Source of the DNA: Agaribacterium sp. ZY112
GTDB taxonomy: Bacteria > Pseudomonadota > Gammaproteobacteria > Pseudomonadales > Cellvibrionaceae
Direction of reading: 5' to 3'
DNA: 64,000 bases
NCBI RefSeq assembly: GCF_041346925.1
Contig: NZ_CP166840.1
Span: 992,001 to 1,056,000 of the forward strand
Shown here: in pieces, positions 52,812 to 60,027 of the stretch
Layout: every line of letters starts with the position of its first letter
How positions within the stretch are numbered: the first letter of the stretch is position 1
Notes under the pieces: model-generated
Databases searched by the model: none
Told to the model about the DNA's origin: nothing
The model's input: the letters and a program-made list of their open reading frames with translations, nothing else
Made by a program: the position numbers and the translations under genes

Positions 52812-52964
52812 GAAGAGGTGTTGGCCGTAGTAATATAAGTAAAAGAGTAAACCACGGAGCATAGGCTCGCTAGCTTAAGTTGTAGATATACCGCGAGAGT
52901 GCATTAGAACTATTAATCTAAAACAAACATTAAGAAGAGATTGGGCGGGCCAGTAAGACAGGCA

Positions 52965-52990
52965 CAAAAAAGCCGGCGATTGCCGGCTTT
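52965..52990 (-). terminator. Terminator of the 69-residue conserved protein gene
   Basis: AGCCGGC-GATT-GCCGGCT with an A-tract on the left, i.e. a T-tract on the minus strand. It lies just after the stop of the minus-strand gene at 53003. Confidence 0.85.
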
Positions 52991-53002
52991 AAAGCGGAGG
53001 GC

Positions 53003-53212
53003 TTATTCAGCTGCTTCGTCTACAGCGCCTTCCTCGGCTGGAGCTTCTTCAGGCTCAGCCTTTGGCTCAGGCTTTTTAAGAAGTTCTTCTTTATAAAGAA
53101 TCTCAACTTTGTCTTCGCCGTTGATCCAATTGCTGTTAGTACCACGGACGGCATAACGGCCATCACGACGTTGGAATACGCTGTACTCGGCGGATTTTTT
53201 AACTAGTTTCAT
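53003..53212 (-). CDS. Conserved small hypothetical protein
   Basis: 69 residues. The first 45 (MKLVKKSAEYSVFQRRDGRYAVRG...WINGEDKVEILYKEELL) resemble a short conserved protein seen in Pseudomonas and relatives; the last 24 are Glu/Ala/Pro-rich and acidic. AAGGAAAGG precedes the ATG. A well-formed terminator follows, which supports it being a real, separately expressed gene. Function unknown. Confidence 0.8.
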   Translation of the reverse strand: MKLVKKSAEYSVFQRRDGRYAVRGTNSNWINGEDKVEILYKEELLKKPEPKAEPEEAPAEEGAVDEAAE

Positions 53213-53425
53213 AGGGCCTTTCCTTAATTTGATGTGAAGCGCCGCTCGGCGCGGCGCGGATTTTATAGTGCTGGAGCAAGCTTTACTAGTGTTTTGTTAG
53301 TAGTTTTAGCAGGTAGTCATAATGTAGCTACATGAGTTGGCTTTTTAGCTGTTTTTTGCGGTATCACTGTATGCGCTGTTATTCTTGCGCCAATCATTTT
53401 TTTGCACAAAGGGATCAAGGGCGCC
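53213..53425. other. Intergenic region before the S41 protease cluster
   Basis: 213 bp with a GC-rich palindromic stretch near 53239-53259 (GCGCCG...GGCGC) and otherwise AT-rich promoter-like sequence. Nothing more specific seen. Confidence 0.3.
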
Positions 53426-55060
53426 ATGTATTTACGTTTAGGTTGTGTATCACTGTTATCTGTTTTGATACTGAGCGCTTGTGGCGGAGGGGGTGGTGGC
53501 AAAGAAACTCTTCTTCCGCCGAGTACCAGCCTACCAAGCCCTGGCGTATCTGTTACACCGAGGCCTCAATCCTCAAGCCCCCCGACTACGTCTGGTTCGG
53601 GTAATCCTAGTTGGCAACAAGGCGTTTTTGAGCCAGCAAGTAATTTTAAAAGTTATTGTGAGCTGCCTCGCAGTGGGACGGATTTATCGGGGCAAGCTTA
53701 TACTGATCAGCAAGGTTCAGAGCTTCATGAAAAGCTTTGGTTGCGTTCTTGGACCAATAATACCTACCTTTGGTACAACGAGGTAAGTGATTTAAACCCC
53801 GCTTCTTTTACTGTTGAAGAGTATTTTGCCGAGCTTCGCAGCAAAGAAGTGACAGCCAGTGGTGAGTCCAAAGATAAGTTCCATTTCACCTATCCAACAG
53901 ATGCTTGGCAGCAGTTGAGTGAAAGTGGGGTCAGTTCTGGTTATGGCATGCAGTTGGCGGTTGATAATGATCGTCCTAGTCGAGAGATTAGGGTGGCTTA
54001 TGTAGAGCCGGGCTCTCCTGCCGCTATAGCAGGTATAGGTCGTGGTGCTTATATCGTCGAGGTTGATGGAGTCAACGTCACTGATAATACAACTCAAGGG
54101 CTTGCTACTTTAAATGCTGGATTATCGCCATCGGAGACAGGTGAAACTCATTTTTTTGCAGTGCGTGATTTAGGATCATCTCTTGGGCGTTTCGTAACAC
54201 TTATTTCAGAGAACATTGAAAGCTCTCCGGTACTTGAAGTGAGTACTTTAGACCTTGGTGATAAGTCGGTTGGTTATTTAGTATTTAATGATCATGTTGC
54301 GCCAGCAGAAACCGCGCTTATTGATGCTATTTCAGAGTTAAGAACGGAAGGTGTCGATGAGCTAGTACTCGACTTGCGTTACAACGGTGGTGGTTACTTG
54401 GTGCTCGCTGCGCAGCTTGCTTACATGGTGAGTGGCCGTGGTAGTGATGACCCGATAGTTTTTGACCTACCTATTTTTAATGATAAGCACCCGACAATAA
54501 ACCCAGTGACCGGAAGGCGAATTGCCGCTATGCCTTTTGTTCCGGAAACGGTTGGTTTGTCTGAGCCGGCAGGGCGCCAACTACCGACCTTAGCGCTCGA
54601 TCGTGTGGTCATTATTACTGACGGCGGCACCTGTTCGGCAAGTGAAGCTTTAATTAACGGCCTGAGCGGTGCAGGAGTTGATGTGGTACTCGTTGGTGGC
54701 ACTACCTGTGGTAAACCTTATGGTTTTTATCCTCAAGACAACTGTGGCACAAGCTATTTCTCCATCCAGTTTAAAGGCGTGAATGCTTTAGGTTTTGGTG
54801 ACTATAGCGACGGGTTTGCACCAGCAGGCACAGGCGCAGGTACAATTGAAATGGCTGGTTGCCGTGCTGCTGATGATCTTGAGCACCCGTTGGGTGATAG
54901 CAACGAAAGGCTACTATCTAATGCCCTGTCTTATATAGATACAGGTACCTGTACCCCGCTTAATGTGAGTACTTCACAGAGCAAAAGCTCAGCACCAGCA
55001 GCTAATTTTGAATTGTTAAAACAAAATCCATTTAGAACCAATGCTATTTGGACGTATTAA
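53426..55060 (+). CDS. S41 family peptidase lipoprotein, copy 1
   Basis: 544 residues. MYLRLGCVSLLSVLILSACG ends in a lipobox, followed by a Gly-rich run and a Ser/Pro/Thr linker. Residues about 65-130 hold a conserved CxLPRSGT...DQQGSE...WLRSW segment, then a PDZ-like part (YVEPGSPAAIAGIGRGAYIVEVDG) and the S41 core (VDELVLDLRYNGGGYL). The nucleophile Ser is in GGTCSASEALINGL, and the Lys follows in CGKPYGF. It probably cleaves exported peptides at the cell surface. Tandem with copy 2, stop to next ATG six bases. Confidence 0.9.
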   Translation: MYLRLGCVSLLSVLILSACGGGGGGKETLLPPSTSLPSPGVSVTPRPQSSSPPTTSGSGNPSWQQGVFEPASNFKSYCELPRSGTDLSGQAYTDQQGSELHEKLWLRSWTNNTYLWYNEVSDLNPASFTVEEYFAELRSKEVTASGESKDKFHFTYPTDAWQQLSESGVSSGYGMQLAVDNDRPSREIRVAYVEPGSPAAIAGIGRGAYIVEVDGVNVTDNTTQGLATLNAGLSPSETGETHFFAVRDLGSSLGRFVTLISENIESSPVLEVSTLDLGDKSVGYLVFNDHVAPAETALIDAISELRTEGVDELVLDLRYNGGGYLVLAAQLAYMVSGRGSDDPIVFDLPIFNDKHPTINPVTGRRIAAMPFVPETVGLSEPAGRQLPTLALDRVVIITDGGTCSASEALINGLSGAGVDVVLVGGTTCGKPYGFYPQDNCGTSYFSIQFKGVNALGFGDYSDGFAPAGTGAGTIEMAGCRAADDLEHPLGDSNERLLSNALSYIDTGTCTPLNVSTSQSKSSAPAANFELLKQNPFRTNAIWTY

Positions 55061-55065
55061 CCTTT

Positions 55066-56658
55066 ATGGAGTTGTATGTGGTGGCAAAAGAAATACTGTG
55101 CTTTTGTGTTTTTGTCTGTGGAATACTGTTGGGCGCTTGCGGTGGAGGCTCTTCGCATAAGGAAGGTAGAGCGAACCTCATCCGCCCTTCCCCAATACCT
55201 AGTGTTGATGCTGAAGGGGTTCTACCAGAATGGGTGCAATTGGAGTATAAGCCGTCGAGTGAATACAAAGGTATGTGCGCACTGCCTCGCAGTGGCACAA
55301 ATAGTGATGGAGAGGCTTATGGGGATCAACAAGGCAGTGAGCGCTTTGAGAAGTTTTGGTTGCGTTCTTGGAGTAATGAGACCTACCTTTGGTACGATGA
55401 AATAGGTGATTGGAACCCTGGCCGCTTTGGGCTACTTGAGTATTTTTACAAACTTAGATCTCAGCGACTTAATAAAGATCGTTTTCATTTTGCCGTAGAT
55501 ACAGATGAGTGGGAACAACTAAGCCAAAGTGGTATTAGTTTTGGTTACGGTATGGAAGTACTTGCTTTTGTGTCTGGTGGATTTTTAACCGATGATATAA
55601 GGGTGGCTTTTGTCGAACCCGGTTCTCCTGCAGATGAGGTGGGATTAAAAAGGGGAGCATCAATTAGACGTGTTGATGATGTGAGTGTGTATGATATCGA
55701 TTCAGAGGATTCTATTACTCGCCTTAATAATGGTCTTTTTCCTTTAGCTGGGGGCTTAGCTACACACGATTTCACGGTGGTAGATTTAGGCTCGGAGCTT
55801 GAGAGAGAAATTACCATGACTGCGCGAGAGGTAGAAAGTGCTCCGGTATTACTTTCAAAGAGTGTGCAAAGTGGCGATCAAAAAGTCGGTTATCTATTGT
55901 TTAATGATCATATTGCTACTTCTGAAGATGCTTTAATTAACGCTGTAGAACAGTTAGCTTCTGATCAAGTTGATGAGTTAGTACTGGATTTACGTTACAA
56001 CGGAGGCGGCTATTTAGCTATTGCTTCTCAGCTTGCCTATATGATTAGTGGCAGGGGCTTAGAAGAGCCTGTGGTATTTTATGAACCACAGTTTAATGAT
56101 AAACACCCAGCTATTGATCCTGTTACCAAAGAGCCTATTCTTGCTTTACCTTTTATAAGTGAAAGCATTGGCTTGTCACGAGATGCAGGTGAGTTTTTGC
56201 CTAGTTTAAATCTTAATCGTGTTGTCGTTATTATTGGCCCGGATACATGCTCGGCTAGTGAGGCTATTATCAATGGCTTACGCGGTGTGGGGGTCGACGT
56301 GGGTCTTGTTGGGGATAAGACATGTGGTAAACCTTATGGTTTTTACCCTCAAGATAATTGCGGAACCACCTATTTTACTATTCAGTTTACTGGCGTTAAT
56401 GCTTTAGGTTTTGGCGACTATGCACAAGGCTTTGAGGCGGAACATTCAAAGTCATGTGATGTTGCTGATGACTTGGATCACGCCTTAGGTGACTCAGAAG
56501 AAGCTCGTTTTGCGGCAGCATTACGTTTATTAGACAGTGGTAGTTGCGATAACAAAGCACTTAATATGACTTCTAATAAAACATCTGTAAGTAATGAGCC
56601 TATCATCAGAGCGCTATATCGAAAACCTGAGCGCTCTAGTGCGATTTGGACTCATTAA
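55066..56658 (+). CDS. S41 family peptidase lipoprotein, copy 2
   Basis: 530 residues, the same layout as copy 1: lipobox LLGACG, linker, CALPRSGTNSDGEAYGDQQG, PDZ-like VAFVEPGSPADEVGLKRGASIRRVDD, S41 core with DTCSASEAIINGL and TCGKPYGFYPQDNCGT, and the same end-motif (SSAIWTH versus NAIWTY). The two have clearly diverged, indicating an old tandem duplication with probably different substrates. The start may instead be a GTG at 55078 or 55081. The stop overlaps the next ATG (TAATG). Confidence 0.9.
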   Translation: MELYVVAKEILCFCVFVCGILLGACGGGSSHKEGRANLIRPSPIPSVDAEGVLPEWVQLEYKPSSEYKGMCALPRSGTNSDGEAYGDQQGSERFEKFWLRSWSNETYLWYDEIGDWNPGRFGLLEYFYKLRSQRLNKDRFHFAVDTDEWEQLSQSGISFGYGMEVLAFVSGGFLTDDIRVAFVEPGSPADEVGLKRGASIRRVDDVSVYDIDSEDSITRLNNGLFPLAGGLATHDFTVVDLGSELEREITMTAREVESAPVLLSKSVQSGDQKVGYLLFNDHIATSEDALINAVEQLASDQVDELVLDLRYNGGGYLAIASQLAYMISGRGLEEPVVFYEPQFNDKHPAIDPVTKEPILALPFISESIGLSRDAGEFLPSLNLNRVVVIIGPDTCSASEAIINGLRGVGVDVGLVGDKTCGKPYGFYPQDNCGTTYFTIQFTGVNALGFGDYAQGFEAEHSKSCDVADDLDHALGDSEEARFAAALRLLDSGSCDNKALNMTSNKTSVSNEPIIRALYRKPERSSAIWTH

Positions 56659-57029
56659 TGAGCTTTTTAGTAAAGACAAAAGCGGCTCTGATTGGTGTGG
56701 GTTTAAGCTTGTTAAGTGCCTGTAGCGGCATGGCAGCAAAGCCACTTGCGGCTCATGCAGCGTTAATTGTTGATGCCGATGCTGCGGCGCACAAAGAGCT
56801 TTCGAGTTTAATCGCTAAAGCGGTGAAGCAGCCTAGTGTGCGCTTGTCTGCAAAAATGTTTGAGAAAAGCAGTTTGTTGGTGCTCGATAAGCCCGATTTA
56901 AGCGGTAATGTGCTGCAAGTCGGGCCTCGTTTTCAGCTACTTAAACAAGGTGATGCTTGTTTGCTTGAGTTTAAAGATACTGCTCAGCGTTGGCCTTTGC
57001 GTCATGTGCAATGTGTTGCTGTACCTTAG
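56658..57029 (+). CDS. Small lipoprotein of the S41 cluster
   Basis: 123 residues. Signal peptide and lipobox (MSFLVKTKAALIGVGLSLLSAC), then a compact domain of about 100 residues with two Cys (DACLLEFKD, HVQCVAVP) that may form a disulphide. No family recognised. Its ATG overlaps the stop of S41 copy 2 (TAATG), so it is translationally coupled to the protease. It could be a regulator, inhibitor or chaperone of the two peptidases; this is inference from position only. Confidence 0.75.
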   Translation: MSFLVKTKAALIGVGLSLLSACSGMAAKPLAAHAALIVDADAAAHKELSSLIAKAVKQPSVRLSAKMFEKSSLLVLDKPDLSGNVLQVGPRFQLLKQGDACLLEFKDTAQRWPLRHVQCVAVP

Positions 57030-57064
57030 GTACTTAAGGTGTGTATGTTTCTTGTCGTGTTTAC

Positions 57065-57146
57065 GCTTTAACTCGGTATTAGCGCCTACTAAGCGCTAAT
57101 ACCTAAAGCCCCTAATATCTAAGCCCCCCTAATACCGAGTTAAAGC
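57065..57146. terminator. Alternative-hairpin palindrome between convergent genes
   Basis: An 18-bp perfect outer inverted repeat GCTTTAACTCGGTATTAG (57065-57082) / 57129-57146 encloses a second, perfect 11-bp hairpin GGTATTAGCGC (57075-57085) / GCGCTAATACC (57093-57103). GGTATTAG is used by both, so the folds are mutually exclusive. It sits between the lipoprotein gene and the mutarotase gene stops, where a terminator is expected, but has no good T-tract. Confidence 0.7.
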
Positions 57147-57175
57147 AGAGCTATGCCTCTTAGCCTTAGGTGCTG

Positions 57176-57973
57176 TTATAGCAGGCTGATCTTTTGTTGG
57201 CCCTGCCATTGTTCTCCTGCTTGTAAGCAGACAGGTTTATCAACCACAGCTGCTTCAACGCAAAGCATGTTTAAGTATTCATCGTCGGCCATATCTGCAA
57301 GTTTAGCTGTATCTTCAGCCCAAGGGTTCCAAACCACGACTTCAGAAAAACCAGACATAGTGATTTCTCTATGCTGATTGGCCTCGCTCAGTCGCAAAGG
57401 TGTTTGTACATCAAAGTACATTCGATCGATGGCGTTGTTAACCCGCAAGGTCTCTTGCTGTTCTTGCTGGCGAATAGAAAAGTCTTGGCCGTTATCCCAA
57501 TAGCTTGAACCTTTAAGGCCGTTTAGCTGCACCTTGCGTACGTCTTCAAGCTGAAGGTAAGTGTGTAAAGCGGCTGCAAATTCAAAGCTTTGCTGGCCAG
57601 TATTGATAATGTCGAGTTGCATGCTTAAGTTACGCTCGCCGAGCTGAGCGCAAAAATGAGCTTCAAAGTCGCCGGGCCATTGTTCTTGAGTCTGTTTTGT
57701 ACTGCGGCAAACAAACTTAAGTGAATCACTGTTTTGTTGTTCTAGTTGCCACTGAGCGGTGCGTAAAATACCGTGGCGAGGGCCCTGCCCTAAGGCTGCA
57801 AACTGAGGGAAAATAACAGGCACACCACCGCGAATGGCTTTGCCTTTACTAAAAGCGCTGTGCTTACTTAGGAAGAGTTGTTCTTGTTTGTCACAGCGCC
57901 AGCTACTGATATGTGCGCCTTGTTCGTATATGCGCAAGCTATCGCTGCCGTGCTGCAGGTCTATATATGTCAT
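57176..57973 (-). CDS. D-hexose-6-phosphate mutarotase-like protein (YeaD/aldose-1-epimerase)
   Basis: 265 residues of the galactose-mutarotase fold: GGVPVIFPQFAALGQGPRHGILRTAQW with the catalytic His (about residue 75), FAAALHTYLQLEDVRKVQLNGL with the second His, and EVVVWNPWAEDTAKLADMADDEYLNMLCVEAA with the Glu. It equilibrates anomers of hexose phosphates in the cytoplasm. The ATG at 57973 is chosen over an upstream TTG. Gene order gives no specific pathway. Confidence 0.92.
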   Translation of the reverse strand: MTYIDLQHGSDSLRIYEQGAHISSWRCDKQEQLFLSKHSAFSKGKAIRGGVPVIFPQFAALGQGPRHGILRTAQWQLEQQNSDSLKFVCRSTKQTQEQWPGDFEAHFCAQLGERNLSMQLDIINTGQQSFEFAAALHTYLQLEDVRKVQLNGLKGSSYWDNGQDFSIRQQEQQETLRVNNAIDRMYFDVQTPLRLSEANQHREITMSGFSEVVVWNPWAEDTAKLADMADDEYLNMLCVEAAVVDKPVCLQAGEQWQGQQKISLL

Positions 57974-58072
57974 CTCTGATATATCCAATTAGCCTCGTTT
58001 AGCATCGTGCTCTGGCGAGGGAAAGTGGCGGGAGGGGGTGCAACAGTGTTCATCTTAGATAAACACAAAATA

Positions 58073-58149
58073 TGGCGCATCCGGAGGGATTCGAACCCCC
58101 GACCAAGTGGTTCGAAGCCACCTACTCTATCCAGCTGAGCTACGGATGC
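58073..58149 (-). tRNA. tRNA-Arg (anticodon UCG)
   Basis: A 77-nt cloverleaf with encoded CCA on the minus strand. Acceptor GCATCCG pairs with CGGATGC; D-arm GCTC...GAGT; anticodon stem GGTGG/CCACT with loop CTTCGAA giving anticodon TCG, which reads CGA codons; T-loop GGTTCGAATCC. This is the only tRNA I found in the window. Confidence 0.95.
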
Positions 58150-58336
58150 ACATGTCGGGCCTCACTGAGCGTGTCTTAGTGATAGGCCTATGCGGCGCAT
58201 AATAGCGGCAGCGCCCTAGTTTAGGCAAGCTTACAGTCCGAGATAGTTATTGCGATAAATAGCCCTGTAAAAACAGTGGTCTATCGGTATAATCGCGGCA
58301 ACGAACTACCAACCCCCTTGTTTCAAGGACGCTATT

Positions 58337-58735
58337 ATGAAAACTATTCTTGCCTCGCTGGCGATGATTGCCACTCTGGTTTCCGCTTACGCGGTCGCAG
58401 AAACAATTGAAGATCGTTTAAAACCTGCCGGTGATTTATGTATGGCTGGCGATGACTGTGCTGCTGCCGTGGTTGAAGTAGCTGCTGCAGGCCCGCGTTC
58501 AGGCTCTGATGTTTATGGCAGCAAGTGCGCAACATGTCACGCTACAGGCGCCGCTGGTGCTCCTAAGCTTGGTGACGCTGGTGCATGGGCCCCACGTATT
58601 GGACAAGGTATGGACGTGCTTTATACACATGCCATCAGTGGCTTTAATGGTATGCCAGCTAAAGGTTTATGTTTTGACTGTTCTGATGATGAAGTCAAAG
58701 CTGCCGTAGACCACATGGTCGAGAACTCGAAGTAA
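58337..58735 (+). CDS. Cytochrome c5 family protein
   Basis: 132 residues. Signal peptide MKTILASLAMIATLVSAYAVA, then the c5-type motif KCATCHATGAAGAPKLGDAGAWAPRIGQG (CATCH about residues 62-66), axial Met in NGMPAKG, and the CFDCSDDEVKAAVDHMV end with the extra Cys pair typical of c5. It is a periplasmic electron carrier. AAGGA lies upstream, and a strong terminator follows. It is alone, downstream of the tRNA on the opposite strand. Confidence 0.95.
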   Translation: MKTILASLAMIATLVSAYAVAETIEDRLKPAGDLCMAGDDCAAAVVEVAAAGPRSGSDVYGSKCATCHATGAAGAPKLGDAGAWAPRIGQGMDVLYTHAISGFNGMPAKGLCFDCSDDEVKAAVDHMVENSK

Positions 58736-58789
58736 AGCGAACCACGCTGTTACTTGAGCGCTATCTTGCTTTAAGGTGAGAGGCGTTGA

Positions 58790-58822
58790 AAAAGCCAGCC
58801 TCACAAAGGGCTGGCTTTTTTG
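58790..58822 (+). terminator. Intrinsic terminator after cytochrome c5
   Basis: AGCCAGCC (58793-58800) / GGCTGGCT (58809-58816) with an eight-base loop, flanked by A- and T-tracts. Confidence 0.9.
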
Positions 58823-58889
58823 TTTGTGGGGGCACACGCTCAATACACTTAAGTGATCGGCGTTAATTGAATGAACAGGTGAGAGAAAT

Positions 58890-59279
58890 ATGTCTAGTGA
58901 AGGCTTTGATGAAGTAAATAAACTTAAACATGAAGAGCGCTACGAGGCTTTTTTAGCTTTGGTGCTTGAAGACCGAGACATATGGATTTTAGTTAACAGT
59001 GATGGTGATGTACTGCGTATTTACTCAGACGAGCTTGGCGTTGAGTTTTTACCTGTGTGGCCTCACAGCGAGTTTGCAGAAGACTATGCTGCAAATTCAG
59101 AAGGCGCTCTTGTTGCTAAAAGTATTGCCTTACCAGAATTCTTCAGCCGCTGGGTGCCCGGCTTAAAGGGCGATGATGTGAGTGTTGGTGTTTTTCCAGG
59201 CCCCGGTTCAGATATTTGGATGATGGAGGCAGAGGAATTAAAAGCGGATTTGCAAGACGAGTTATCTAGCTCGTTTTAG
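58890..59279 (+). CDS. DUF2750 family protein
   Basis: 129 residues, acidic, cytosolic. The DUF2750 pattern is visible: ILVNSDGDVLRIYSDELGVEFLPVWPHSEFAEDYA followed by LPEFFSRWVPGLKGDDVSVGVFPGPGSD. The family is small, widespread and of unknown function. GAGAG lies upstream of the ATG. It is convergent with the YbaK-like gene, 61 bases apart. Confidence 0.85.
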   Translation: MSSEGFDEVNKLKHEERYEAFLALVLEDRDIWILVNSDGDVLRIYSDELGVEFLPVWPHSEFAEDYAANSEGALVAKSIALPEFFSRWVPGLKGDDVSVGVFPGPGSDIWMMEAEELKADLQDELSSSF

Positions 59280-59340
59280 TTGTTATGCCCGTTCTTATTT
59301 TGCCAAGTAAGGTCTTTAATACGCTACTTGGCATGCTTTA

Positions 59341-59841
59341 TTAATGAATATGACGATATATCTCGAGCGCCTCACTAGCGCAACTGACGGTGCTTAAGTC
59401 GGCATCATCCATCAAGGTTTGAAAATCATCTTTAGTCACATGAACTAAATGGCGATGATCGCCACCTTCGAGATAGACATCTTGTGTGTGTCTTAAGGCT
59501 CTATCCCAAATCACATCAATACCATAAGGCGTGCCGAGTGCTGGAATAGCTCCGGTTTCACAGTCCGGAAACAGTTTGTGTAATTCTCTTTCACTTGCAA
59601 GTTCATAATGAGCTTCGAGCTCACGATTTAGCCAGTTCAGTATTAGTGAGTTACTACTTGGTACAACGCACATTAAGTAGTGGGACCTGTCTTTGAGGAT
59701 TACGGCTTTGGCTAATTGGCTAGGTGAGATACGAGCGTTGCGTGCGCTCTGTAAAGAGTTGTAGCTAAAGGGGTGGTTGAGCACCTCAAAGGGAATGTTA
59801 CTGCGCATTAAATAGCGCTCAACAGCGGGTGAAAGGGCCAT
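59341..59841 (-). CDS. YbaK/EbsC-type aminoacyl-tRNA deacylase-like protein
   Basis: About 166 residues. The YbaK fold: SARNARISPSQLAKAVILKD with the catalytic-type Lys (about residue 47), YLMCVVPSSNSLILNWLNRELEAHYELASERELHKLFPDCETGAIPALG and DRALRHTQDVYLEGGDHRHLVHVTKDDF. It may clear mischarged tRNA. GGAGG lies eight bases before the ATG at 59841. A free-standing relative of the YbaK domains fused to HDOD at 43-46 kb, and better conserved than they are. Confidence 0.88.
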   Translation of the reverse strand: MALSPAVERYLMRSNIPFEVLNHPFSYNSLQSARNARISPSQLAKAVILKDRSHYLMCVVPSSNSLILNWLNRELEAHYELASERELHKLFPDCETGAIPALGTPYGIDVIWDRALRHTQDVYLEGGDHRHLVHVTKDDFQTLMDDADLSTVSCASEALEIYRHIH

Positions 59842-60027
59842 CAGTCTGTCCTCCAATAGAAAAACAGTAGAACTCTCGCGCTAAACATGTGTAGGGTCAA
59901 TAAGAAATGGGCTTTAAGAGCAAGACGGTCTATGTGCCATTCTTGTTACGCTTGAATAGCGTAAAGGGGGAAGGAAGTTGGGCCCTACTTTGCTTCATTA
60001 AGAAAGAAAAGGGCCCAGACTGAGTTG
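59842..60027. other. Intergenic region between YbaK-like and agarase genes
   Basis: About 185 bp. GGGCCC at about 59980 and 60010 forms a 7-bp inverted repeat (GGGCCC...GGGCCCA) around a 23-nt loop near the agarase stop, a possible but weak terminator for that minus-strand gene. Nothing else seen. Confidence 0.35.
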
